Source: CAZLLE01 sp964560425
Lineage (GTDB): Bacteria > Campylobacterota > Campylobacteria > Campylobacterales > QNZT01
NCBI GenBank assembly: GCA_964560425.1
Contig: CAZLLE010000092.1
Span: 1-38,505 of the forward strand
Direction: 5' to 3'
Length of the DNA: 38,505 bases
Shown: positions 26,121 to 34,281 of the stretch, in pieces
How positions within the stretch are numbered: position 1 is the stretch's first letter
Layout of the letters: the number at the start of each line of letters is the position of its first letter
The notes under the pieces: generated by a model
Databases searched by the model: none
Told to the model about the DNA's origin: nothing
Seen by the model: the letters and a program-made list of their open reading frames with translations, nothing else
Made by a program: the position numbers and the translations under genes

Positions 26121-26932
26121 ACTGGCTTAGTGATAATGTTAACCAGCTCGCATTGGTTGGTGCTGCCGCGATTATTATAATAACTATTTTTGTTGTTGGT
26201 AAGTACATCAAGCAGATGAAAACTGATAAAAGTACTGGTAAACTTAAAGAAGAAAATTGGGATGGAATAGGTGAGTATGAGAACTCTATTCCTACTGGTT
26301 GGGCTGTAAGTTATGTAGGTACTATGATTTGGGGTCTTTGGTATTGGTTTGTTGGTTATCCACTTGCGGGGTATTCACAAATAGGGGAATACAATGATGA
26401 AGTAAAAGCTTATAATAGTGCATTTGAAGCAAAATTTGCTAATCCTGATGCTGATACACTACATAGAATGGGTAAAGGTGTATATTTAGTACAGTGTGCT
26501 CCATGTCATGGTGTTGAAGGTGATGGTATTGATGGTAAAGCTCAAGGTTTTGAGTCAAGAATGACCCAAGCACAAGTTTTACATGTAATTGAAAATGGTC
26601 AAGATCAACTTAAATATCCAATGGGTGCAATGCCTGCTGGAATGGCTAGTGGTGATGATGCTAAAGAGATTGCAAAATATATTGCTGGTGGTATGAAGGG
26701 TGATGCTCCTGCTTCATTCGCTGCATGTTCTAGCTGTCATGGTGAAGATGGTACAGGTTTAGGTGGACAAGCTCCAAATCTTAAAGCTTATGATGAGACT
26801 TTAGTAACTCATACATTAGAACATGGTAAAACAGGTATGTTAGGTACTATGCCTTCATTTAGTGATGGTAGATTGACTGATGTTCAGAAAAAAGCTGTTG
26901 CAAATTATATCATGTCACTTCGTGAAGAGTAG
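26117..26932 (+). CDS. ccoP: cbb3-type oxidase subunit III (di-heme)
   Basis: A 271-residue protein with two N-terminal membrane segments (about 10-30 and 62-82) and two cytochrome c domains. Heme sites are CAPCH (C127, C130, H131) and CSSCH (C204, C207, H208), with Met-ligand candidates in GAMPAGM and GTMPSF. It receives electrons from soluble cytochrome c and hands them to CcoO. It is translationally coupled to ccoQ. Confidence 0.96.
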   Translation: MNWLSDNVNQLALVGAAAIIIITIFVVGKYIKQMKTDKSTGKLKEENWDGIGEYENSIPTGWAVSYVGTMIWGLWYWFVGYPLAGYSQIGEYNDEVKAYNSAFEAKFANPDADTLHRMGKGVYLVQCAPCHGVEGDGIDGKAQGFESRMTQAQVLHVIENGQDQLKYPMGAMPAGMASGDDAKEIAKYIAGGMKGDAPASFAACSSCHGEDGTGLGGQAPNLKAYDETLVTHTLEHGKTGMLGTMPSFSDGRLTDVQKKAVANYIMSLREE

Positions 26933-26941
26933 GGAGAAATA

Positions 26942-27166
26942 ATGGAAAACAAAACAAGAAGAATGTGTTTTAACATTAATGGTCTTTTGGGTGGTCTTTT
27001 GGCTACATTTTTATTGCTTGGTATTTTAGTATTTTTGACTATTAATGCTATAGCAGTACAAAAAGCTGAGGCAACAAACTTTTATCAAATTGATGATCAA
27101 AGTGGTCTTCAAATGAATAGTACAGCAAATGCTGGTCACTATAAATTACTAAAAGGTGGAGAGTAA
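26942..27166 (+). CDS. DUF4006 family small membrane protein
   Basis: A 74-residue protein with one central TM (about residues 14-37), a cytoplasmic basic start and a polar tail. It resembles DUF4006 proteins that follow ccoP in Campylobacterota. Probably an accessory or assembly factor of the cbb3 oxidase, inferred from position only. GGGAGAAATA is the ribosome binding region, 9 nt after ccoP. Confidence 0.75.
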   Translation: MENKTRRMCFNINGLLGGLLATFLLLGILVFLTINAIAVQKAEATNFYQIDDQSGLQMNSTANAGHYKLLKGGE

Positions 27167-27169
27167 ATC

Positions 27170-27274
27170 ATGGCTGATGCGTTATATTATGTAATTAATA
27201 TTGGTTTAGTGGTTATGGCGGCTATTACAGCTTGGGCAGTTTTGACTCCTGGTCAACATCTATATGTAGGTTGA
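27170..27274 (+). CDS. 34-codon single-TM small protein in the oxidase operon
   Basis: An ORF starting MADALYYVINIGLVVM, with a hydrophobic core (about residues 8-26, ending ITAWAVL) and a short polar tail ending in a Tyr-Val-Gly. The ATG lies 3 nt after the DUF4006 stop and the TGA lies 3 nt before the next GTG start, so it fills its slot exactly. No perfect ribosome binding site is seen (GGTGGAGAG lies just upstream inside DUF4006, spacing about 7). The tight fit and TM support a real small oxidase-associated protein; I do not recognise a family. Confidence 0.6.
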   Translation: MADALYYVINIGLVVMAAITAWAVLTPGQHLYVG

Positions 27275-27277
27275 TTT

Positions 27278-27910
27278 GTGAACAACAAATTGACTTTAAG
27301 AGCAGTTTTTACAACTGCTCTTCTCTTTTATATACTTTTCCCAATTTCTCTTTTTAGTAGTTATGAATCTGATGTGAGATCTATTTTACAAGAGAAGACA
27401 GCTTTAAAATTAGAAGAGATGGGTAGCGAACTTTTTATAAAGACGGGTGTATCTACAGTGATTATTGCAAAAGATCATTTAACGCAAGAAGAGTTTTTAG
27501 ATATTAAAAATAGCTACTTAAAAAAGTTGAAAGCTCCATATATTTTATGGATTTTTTCCAAGACATATATGGATAAAAAAGAGTATGGAATTAATAAATT
27601 TTTTAAATCTCCAGATTTAGAGGATTCTTTTGATGAAGATTCAATTTTTAGCCCTTTTCGTGGTACTTTTACAAAAGTTCTTACTACACACTCTAAAGGT
27701 GATATGACTTCTGCTGCTTTTTTGAATGGTTATGGAGATTTAGTTGATATGTTATCTAAATCTTATGGTGTAACTATAGAGAGTGGTATTGGTAATGATA
27801 ATAGAAATGTTATTAATATAGCTAGAGTTATTTTTTATGGATCTTTATTCTTTTTTATAATTTGGTATATCAAAATAAGATTTTTGGATAGGAGAAAAAT
27901 AGGTGAGTAA
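27278..27910 (+). CDS. Unrecognised two-TM protein in the cco operon
   Basis: A 210-residue protein. It has an N-terminal hydrophobic segment (about 8-27), a soluble domain of about 150 residues containing KTGVSTVIIAKDHL, and a C-terminal TM (about 180-200) with a basic end. The soluble domain faintly recalls TPM-type domains (helix plus a beta-strand with TG-x-V-x-V-I), but the match is weak. It lies between ccoP accessory genes and the fixH-like gene (8-nt overlap), which suggests a role in oxidase maturation. GTG start with a weak ribosome binding site. Confidence 0.65.
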   Translation: MNNKLTLRAVFTTALLFYILFPISLFSSYESDVRSILQEKTALKLEEMGSELFIKTGVSTVIIAKDHLTQEEFLDIKNSYLKKLKAPYILWIFSKTYMDKKEYGINKFFKSPDLEDSFDEDSIFSPFRGTFTKVLTTHSKGDMTSAAFLNGYGDLVDMLSKSYGVTIESGIGNDNRNVINIARVIFYGSLFFFIIWYIKIRFLDRRKIGE

Positions 27911-28394
27911 CAAGAAAGCGAATTATTGGCCACATTCGATTATAGCATCAATTTTTGTAGTAATAGGTTTGTGTGTTTGGACTGTAAATGTTGCAATTAA
28001 TAATCCCGTAGAAGAAGATTATTCTTATTTTGAAAAATATCAAAAAGTAAATGTAGATATCAATAAAATTTTGCTAAAAGAGCGGGCATTTAATAAAAAG
28101 TATAGCGTTGTTTTATCAAATAATAATTTTGTTATTGGTCAAAATAGTTTTGAGCTAAAAGTATCAAATAAAGAGGATAACTCTTCTATTGATGGTGCAA
28201 AAGTTAAAGTTGCTATTACTAGACCTCATACTTCTAAATCAGATCAAGATTTAAAACTTCTTTCTGATGCAAATGGAGTTTATAAGTTTGAGCCTTTTGA
28301 GATAAAAGCATTAGGTAGATGGCAAATTGTTTCAAGAGTTACAGTTGGTGAATTAGAAGCGTTTCAAAAACTTGAAGTGAATGCAACAAATTAA
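27903..28394 (+). CDS. FixH/CcoH-like oxidase assembly protein
   Basis: A 163-residue protein with one N-terminal TM (about 12-31: IIASIFVVIGLCVWTVNVA) preceded by a WPHSI motif, then a beta-rich periplasmic domain with DGAKVKVAITRPHT and LSDANGVYKFEPF, which matches the FixH/YtkA-like immunoglobulin-type fold. FixH/CcoH proteins help assemble cbb3 oxidases. GGAG lies 8 nt before the GTG. The last 14 nt overlap addB. Confidence 0.8.
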   Translation: MSNKKANYWPHSIIASIFVVIGLCVWTVNVAINNPVEEDYSYFEKYQKVNVDINKILLKERAFNKKYSVVLSNNNFVIGQNSFELKVSNKEDNSSIDGAKVKVAITRPHTSKSDQDLKLLSDANGVYKFEPFEIKALGRWQIVSRVTVGELEAFQKLEVNATN

Positions 28395-30750
28395 AAACTC
28401 TTTGATTGTTTGCTCTACTTCAAGAGTTGTTAGAGATAAATTAAATTGGTTTTTACAAAAAGATTCTATTCTCCCTCGTATAGTTACTATTGGTGATTTT
28501 GAAAATAAAATAGTTCTTATCCCCAATAGAACATTTATTGATGAAGATAGTCGTGTTTTGCTTCTAAAAGAGGCTAGTCAGTTCTCTAATTTTAAAAACT
28601 TACATATCAATAGAGAATTTTTTGCTTTTTTAAAAAATAGCCAATTTTTATTTAGTTTTTTTGAAGAGCTTGCAGGTGAACTTATAGATATAAAAGAGCT
28701 TAAATCGTATGATATTTATGACTCTTATAGTGAACATTTGGAGATATTAGAGAGGCTCCTTATCTCTTATCAGAAACTACTCAATAAAAATAACTATGTA
28801 GATAAAATTTTACTTCCATCACTCTATAAATTGAATATTGCATATCTTAAAAATATTGATTCAATAGAGTTTTATCTAGATGGTTATTTGACAAATTTTG
28901 AGTTTAAACTTTTTGATCAAGTCTCTGCTTACAAACCTTTTATTATCAAAGTTTGGATTAATAAATTTAATCAAAAAATGGTTGAGAAATTTGCCAAATT
29001 TAATATTATTCTTAAAGATGGATACTACTATGAGATTGACTTTTCAAATAAAAAGATACTTTTGGAGGAGGAGTATCAATTAAATAGTAGTATCTATCAA
29101 TCTTTTTCCTCCAATAGCCAAAATCTACAAGTAGCCTTTATTAAAAAAATGGTTTTTGATTTTGTTCAACAGGGGATTAAGCCCGAAAAAATTGCTGTTA
29201 TTTTGCCAGATGGAAAATTTGCTCAAACTTTATCTATTTTTGATACAGAGAACAATTTTAATTTTGCAATGGGTAGATCTTTTGGAGATAGTAAACTTTA
29301 TCAAAAGTTATCAGCTCTATATGAATACTCTCTAGATCATAAGATTGAGAATTTTTATAGACTAAAGCGATATGGATATGATAAAGATAGTATAAAAGAG
29401 ATAATAAAAGATTGGAATAGGGGAGTAGAAAGTGCTTTAGAGTTGGAAGAGAAAATATTATCATTGGTGGAAAAAGAGGATAGTGAATCATATAAAATTT
29501 TCAAAGATGAGCTATATCTTTTTCTAAAAATATTTAATGCTTTTATAAAACAACCATTTCACAAAATTTTACATCTTTTTCTAAACCGATTAAGCTCTAA
29601 AAGAGTTGACGATGTTGGTGGTGGTAAAATAACTGTCATGGAGATTTTGGAGACAAGAGGAATGGTTTATGATGGTGTAATTGTTGTAGATTTTAATGAA
29701 TCCTTAGTTCCCCTTCGTAGCCAAAAAGATCTGTTTTTATCTACTGAACTTCGTTTATTTGTAGGGCTTCCTACACCTCAAGATCGTGAAAATTTACAAA
29801 AATATTATTATAAAAGGGTGTTTGAACAAGCTTCACAAGTAGCCATCTCTTATATTGAAAATGAACAAAATCAACCCTCAAGATTTTTGGATGAGCTATC
29901 TTTGGATATCAAAAAGATAAGGTATGATAATCACCATTTTCATGATATATTATTTGCCCCAAAAAAACAGAAAAATCATTTTCTTCCTACTAATATTGAG
30001 ATGGAGTATGATTTTACTACCAAAGAATTCTCAGCGACAAAACTAAAAACTTATCTTGATTGTAAAAGACGATACTATTTGAGATATATTAGAGCTTATG
30101 ATGAAGTAAGTCTACCTTCAGATGAGAGTGATGAGAGAATGATTGGTGTATTGCTTCACTCTGCTTTAAAAGAGCTGTTTGAGAGTAGTAGAGATATACA
30201 AAGTGCCAAAGAGCTTTTTGATTCACTAAAAAAGATTCTTTATCAAAGAAGTGAAAAAGAGATACTTTTAAAGTTTCATATAGATATTTGGCTCAAAAAA
30301 CTATATAAGTTTTGTGAAGTTGAATTTGAAAGATTTCAATCAGGTTATCGTATAGTGCAAATGGAAAAAAAGATGAAACTCTCATATAATGGATTTATGC
30401 TTATTGGTAATATTGATAGGATTGATATAAAAGATGATAAGCTTTTTGTGATCGATTATAAGAGTGGTAAAATTCCAAAAGTCACTGCTAAATCGTTACT
30501 GATTACTACAGATTTTCAACTTCAGTTTTATACACATTTGTCCTCATCTTTAGGGCAAGTAGAGGGAGCATATTTTTATGATCTTAATAATAGTAAATTG
30601 CTTAATGAGCCTCTTTTTGAGGATAAAATGGATCTATTAGATACTCATTTAGAATCTTTAAAAGATAAAAATCAAAATTTTACTATGATTGAAGATATCA
30701 AAAAATGTCAATATTGTCCCTATATAAAAATTTGTGATAGGGTAGGGTGA
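28381..30750 (+). CDS. addB: AddB-like helicase/nuclease subunit, PD-(D/E)XK family
   Basis: A 789-residue protein, partner of the next gene in end resection for homologous recombination. The N-terminal part is helicase-like without a good Walker A. The C-terminal nuclease has FVIDYKSGK (D692, K694). Four cysteines fit the AddB iron-sulfur cluster: C561 in TYLDCKRRYYLRY, and C776, C779 and C785 in CQYCPYIKIC. It is smaller than Bacillus AddB (about 1150 aa), as is usual in Campylobacterota. It starts inside the fixH-like gene and ends TGATG into addA. Confidence 0.88.
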   Translation: MQQIKNSLIVCSTSRVVRDKLNWFLQKDSILPRIVTIGDFENKIVLIPNRTFIDEDSRVLLLKEASQFSNFKNLHINREFFAFLKNSQFLFSFFEELAGELIDIKELKSYDIYDSYSEHLEILERLLISYQKLLNKNNYVDKILLPSLYKLNIAYLKNIDSIEFYLDGYLTNFEFKLFDQVSAYKPFIIKVWINKFNQKMVEKFAKFNIILKDGYYYEIDFSNKKILLEEEYQLNSSIYQSFSSNSQNLQVAFIKKMVFDFVQQGIKPEKIAVILPDGKFAQTLSIFDTENNFNFAMGRSFGDSKLYQKLSALYEYSLDHKIENFYRLKRYGYDKDSIKEIIKDWNRGVESALELEEKILSLVEKEDSESYKIFKDELYLFLKIFNAFIKQPFHKILHLFLNRLSSKRVDDVGGGKITVMEILETRGMVYDGVIVVDFNESLVPLRSQKDLFLSTELRLFVGLPTPQDRENLQKYYYKRVFEQASQVAISYIENEQNQPSRFLDELSLDIKKIRYDNHHFHDILFAPKKQKNHFLPTNIEMEYDFTTKEFSATKLKTYLDCKRRYYLRYIRAYDEVSLPSDESDERMIGVLLHSALKELFESSRDIQSAKELFDSLKKILYQRSEKEILLKFHIDIWLKKLYKFCEVEFERFQSGYRIVQMEKKMKLSYNGFMLIGNIDRIDIKDDKLFVIDYKSGKIPKVTAKSLLITTDFQLQFYTHLSSSLGQVEGAYFYDLNNSKLLNEPLFEDKMDLLDTHLESLKDKNQNFTMIEDIKKCQYCPYIKICDRVG

Positions 30751-33491
30751 TGGCAATTTCTACAAATTTTGCTTATGAAGCAAGTGCAGGGAGTGGTAAG
30801 ACTTTTGCATTAGTGATTCGTTATATTTCACTTCTCTATTTAAATGCAAAACCTGAAACAATTTTGGCTCTTACATTTACCAATAAAGCAGCAAATGAGA
30901 TGGGTGTGAGAATCTCTGTAGTATTAAAAGAGTTACATCTTGATTCTCGTTGTGCAGAGCTAAGTGAGCTTAGTAGAGTTTTGAATATGCCATCTAGTGA
31001 TATTTTGGCTAAAAGAGAGAAAATATTAGATAGCTTTCTCTCTTCTGATATTAAAATATCAACTATTGACAAATTTTTATCACAAATTTTGAGAAAATTT
31101 TCACTTCATCTTGGACTTATGCCCGATTTTACTATAGAGAGTCAAACTTCACAACATCTCTTTATTAAAAGATTTATGAGCAATATTCAAAAGGCAAATC
31201 TATATTCAAAACTTATTGATTTTTCATTTTATGAGCAGAAAAAATTATCAGAGATATTTGGATTTTTGGATAATCTATATGAAAAAGATGGAGAGTTAGA
31301 TAGTTTAATTAGTTATGAAAATATAGCTTATGATCTTTTGGAAAATCAAATCATGGTAAGTATTCAAGATCTACAAGATATATTTTTTGCTCATGATAAA
31401 TTTTCTGCTAGAGGTAGAAAAACATTGATGGTTGCCTCTATTGATGATCTGCTTACTAAAGCTTGGATATGCAAAGAGTCGTTGGAGTATTGGGATTATA
31501 AAAAATATTTTATTCCAAAGGCTGATGAACTCTTAAAAAAGATAAAATATCTACTCAAAAAATATTTTCAAGCCAAAGAGTTATATGTAAAGAGCGTCTA
31601 TTTTGATCTATATAGAGTCTATAAAGAGACAAAAAGATATGAGAATAGTGTAAGTAATGAGTTAACTTTCAATGATGTAACCAATCTAGTAAATCAACTC
31701 CTCTCTCATGAGATAGATCGAGAGTTTTTATATTTTAGATTAGATGCCAAAATTGATCATCTTTTGATTGATGAGTTTCAAGATACAAATATTTTGCAAT
31801 ATCAGATTTTTGAACCTATCATAGATGAGATTAGTTCTGGTGAAGGTGCAGGAGGATTAAAGAGCTTTTTTTATGTTGGAGATATTAAACAATCAATTTA
31901 TCGTTTTCGTGGTGGTGCAAAAGGGCTTTTTTATCATGTAGCAGATAAATATAGTGTTGAAATAGAGCCACTTAGTACAAACTATAGAAGTAAATTTCAG
32001 ATTGTTGATTTTGTAAATGGACTATTTAGAGATAAGATAAGAGGTTATAAAGATCAACTCTCATGTGATCAATCAAAAGAGGGCTATGTCAAAGTAGTAG
32101 AAGATGAAGAACTCTTGGAGAGTGTATCTACAAATATTTTAAATCTCCTAGATCAAGGTATATCCCCAAATGATATAGCTGTTTTGACATTTGACAATAG
32201 TAGTGCATTTGAGATAGAGGAGGCACTACTACAAAAAAGAGCCTCTTTGGAGATTACTACCGAGACAACAATCAAACTTATCAATAATAGAGAAGTTTCA
32301 ATAGTTGTTGAGTTATTAAAATATCTATATTTTAAAGATGAACTATATAAGATAAATTTTTTGAGCATGGTTGGAAAAGATTGGGATAGTGAGGTGGATT
32401 TGGGTCAATTTAAAGTTCATGAACCACTGCCCAAACTAATATTCAAAATTATTAGCCATTTTGCTTTATATAATAGAGATGAAAATTTACTAAAATTGAT
32501 AGAACTAAGTGCAACTTACAAAGATATAGAAGCTTTTCTTTTTGATCTAGAACATATTGATGTAGATGCCCCATCCAAAAAGAGTAGAGGTATTAGGATA
32601 TTAACAATCCATAAATCCAAAGGTTTAGAGTTTGATCATGTGGTAATTGCGGATAGATTCAAAAAAAAGCCAAATCATTCTAGTCGAATAGTTTTTGATT
32701 ATGATAATGTAACTCTACAAAATCTATTTGTAAATTTTAAAAATCGTAAATGTGTAGATGAAGATTATCAATTAGCCCTATCAAAAGAGGAACAACTCTC
32801 ACTAGAAGATCATCTAAATGTTCAATATGTAGCTTTTACAAGAGCAAAAGAGTCTCTAATTATCTGTCAAAAACCAAAAGATTCCGCCTTTACAAACCTC
32901 GCTCTCTGCTCATGTGAATATGGAAAACTTGAACCAAAGCAGAGTAAAAAAGAGATAATTACTCTTAGTGAGCCTTCATTTGATTATGCTTCTCTAAATA
33001 TTGGTTTGCAGGATATAAAAAAGAGTAAAAATCATGATCAACTAGATCATATTGATTCAATAAATTTTGGTTTAGCTATTCACTATATGTTAGAAATTTT
33101 AGAAGATTTTACCTATGACTCTATAGAAGAGGCATATTGGGGCATGAGAAATAGATATGGTTCTCTGCTTGAAGATAAAATATGCCAAGAGATAAAGAGG
33201 CGTATAATTATGCTTTTGAATGATAAGTTTTTTGGATCACTGATATCTGATGGACAAATATCAAAAGAACAACCAATATCCTATAGTAGTGAACTAAAAA
33301 TTATTGATCTTATGATAGAAAAAGAGAGTGAAGTAGTAATCATAGATTATAAAAGTTCTCATGATCTAAGAGGCGAATATATAGCTCAAGTAAGACACTA
33401 TAAAAAAGCCATATCTGCTATCATGAAAAAAGATACCAAAGGGTATTTATGCTTTTTAAGAGAAAGTGGAATTTTTTGGGAAAGGATATAA
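30750..33491 (+). CDS. addA: AddA-like UvrD/RecB helicase-nuclease
   Basis: A 913-residue superfamily 1 helicase. It has Walker A ASAGSGKT (K17), motif Ia LTFTNKAANEM, motif II LLIDEFQDTN, motif III GDIKQSIYRFRG, motif IV TNYRS, motif V LTIHKSKGLEFD and motif VI YVAFTRAKESL. A C-terminal RecB-type nuclease contains VVIIDYKSS (D866, K868). It unwinds and degrades double-strand ends with AddB. I chose the ATG at 30750, which shares one base with the addB stop, over the GTG at 30747. A 67-nt gap separates it from cas6. Confidence 0.93.
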   Translation: MAISTNFAYEASAGSGKTFALVIRYISLLYLNAKPETILALTFTNKAANEMGVRISVVLKELHLDSRCAELSELSRVLNMPSSDILAKREKILDSFLSSDIKISTIDKFLSQILRKFSLHLGLMPDFTIESQTSQHLFIKRFMSNIQKANLYSKLIDFSFYEQKKLSEIFGFLDNLYEKDGELDSLISYENIAYDLLENQIMVSIQDLQDIFFAHDKFSARGRKTLMVASIDDLLTKAWICKESLEYWDYKKYFIPKADELLKKIKYLLKKYFQAKELYVKSVYFDLYRVYKETKRYENSVSNELTFNDVTNLVNQLLSHEIDREFLYFRLDAKIDHLLIDEFQDTNILQYQIFEPIIDEISSGEGAGGLKSFFYVGDIKQSIYRFRGGAKGLFYHVADKYSVEIEPLSTNYRSKFQIVDFVNGLFRDKIRGYKDQLSCDQSKEGYVKVVEDEELLESVSTNILNLLDQGISPNDIAVLTFDNSSAFEIEEALLQKRASLEITTETTIKLINNREVSIVVELLKYLYFKDELYKINFLSMVGKDWDSEVDLGQFKVHEPLPKLIFKIISHFALYNRDENLLKLIELSATYKDIEAFLFDLEHIDVDAPSKKSRGIRILTIHKSKGLEFDHVVIADRFKKKPNHSSRIVFDYDNVTLQNLFVNFKNRKCVDEDYQLALSKEEQLSLEDHLNVQYVAFTRAKESLIICQKPKDSAFTNLALCSCEYGKLEPKQSKKEIITLSEPSFDYASLNIGLQDIKKSKNHDQLDHIDSINFGLAIHYMLEILEDFTYDSIEEAYWGMRNRYGSLLEDKICQEIKRRIIMLLNDKFFGSLISDGQISKEQPISYSSELKIIDLMIEKESEVVIIDYKSSHDLRGEYIAQVRHYKKAISAIMKKDTKGYLCFLRESGIFWERI

Positions 33492-33558
33492 TAAAAAATA
33501 TATTACTATTAATGATTAGTTAATAAATGTCAAGTATTATAAAGTTCAAAGGAGCATT

Positions 33559-34281
33559 ATGCAATATTTTGAACTGACATGCATAGCATATTTAAAAAAA
33601 GATATAACATTCAAAGAGAGTTTTGAGAAAATCTCAAAATATATAAGCTACTCAATGGCACAAGATGCCAAACTAAAAACCATACACAAAGATATAGGCT
33701 TTAAATACTACACATTCGGTGGATTTTTACCAATAGAAAAAGAGAAGATCTACTTAAAAGGCTCTAGTTACAGACTAACCATTAGATCTATTGATGAAAA
33801 CTTAATAGAGACCTTATCTAAAGAGTTAAGAAAAAATATCAATAACCCAAATTTAATAGTAGTAGAAACTAATAAAAAAGCAGTAAAACAGTTCTTTATT
33901 AGTGAACTATATTCAGCTACTCCAGTGATAATTACCACTGAAAATGGATTTCATTGGACGAGAGATAAAGATGGAGATATATTAAAACTACAAAAACAAC
34001 TTCAAGACAACTTAGAGAAAAAATATCAAAACTTTTATGCAAAGAAACTAACATCATCTCAAAACTTTATACAACTTTTGGAGATAAAAAACCAAAAACC
34101 TCAAACTATACAGATCACTAAAAATGGTAAAAAAATACGATTTTTCGGAAATAAATTTAAAATAGTGCCAAATGAAGATGAAATTAGTCAAAAATTAGCA
34201 TTTTTAGCTCTTGGGTGTGGACTTGGGGAGAAGGGAAGTTTTGGCGGCGGGTTTTGTTTGGCTAAGGGGATGGAGCTATGA
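33559..34281 (+). CDS. cas6: CRISPR-associated endoribonuclease Cas6
   Basis: A 240-residue RAMP protein that would cut pre-crRNA in the repeat. It has an N-terminal ferredoxin-like start, the likely general base H43 in KTIHKDIGFKYYTFGG, and the C-terminal glycine-rich loop GCGLGEKGSFGGG (219-231) that defines Cas6. AAAGGAG lies 4 nt before the ATG. Its last 4 nt overlap cas8b (ATGA). Codon use looks more A/C-rich than in the upstream core genes (many ata, cta, aaa, acc), hinting at a different origin; this was judged by eye, not measured. Confidence 0.88.
   Translation: MQYFELTCIAYLKKDITFKESFEKISKYISYSMAQDAKLKTIHKDIGFKYYTFGGFLPIEKEKIYLKGSSYRLTIRSIDENLIETLSKELRKNINNPNLIVVETNKKAVKQFFISELYSATPVIITTENGFHWTRDKDGDILKLQKQLQDNLEKKYQNFYAKKLTSSQNFIQLLEIKNQKPQTIQITKNGKKIRFFGNKFKIVPNEDEISQKLAFLALGCGLGEKGSFGGGFCLAKGMEL

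Noticed and set aside
30747..30749. GTG at 30747 as the addA start
   Set aside because: The ATG three bases later overlaps the addB stop in the usual TGATG way and is the stronger codon.
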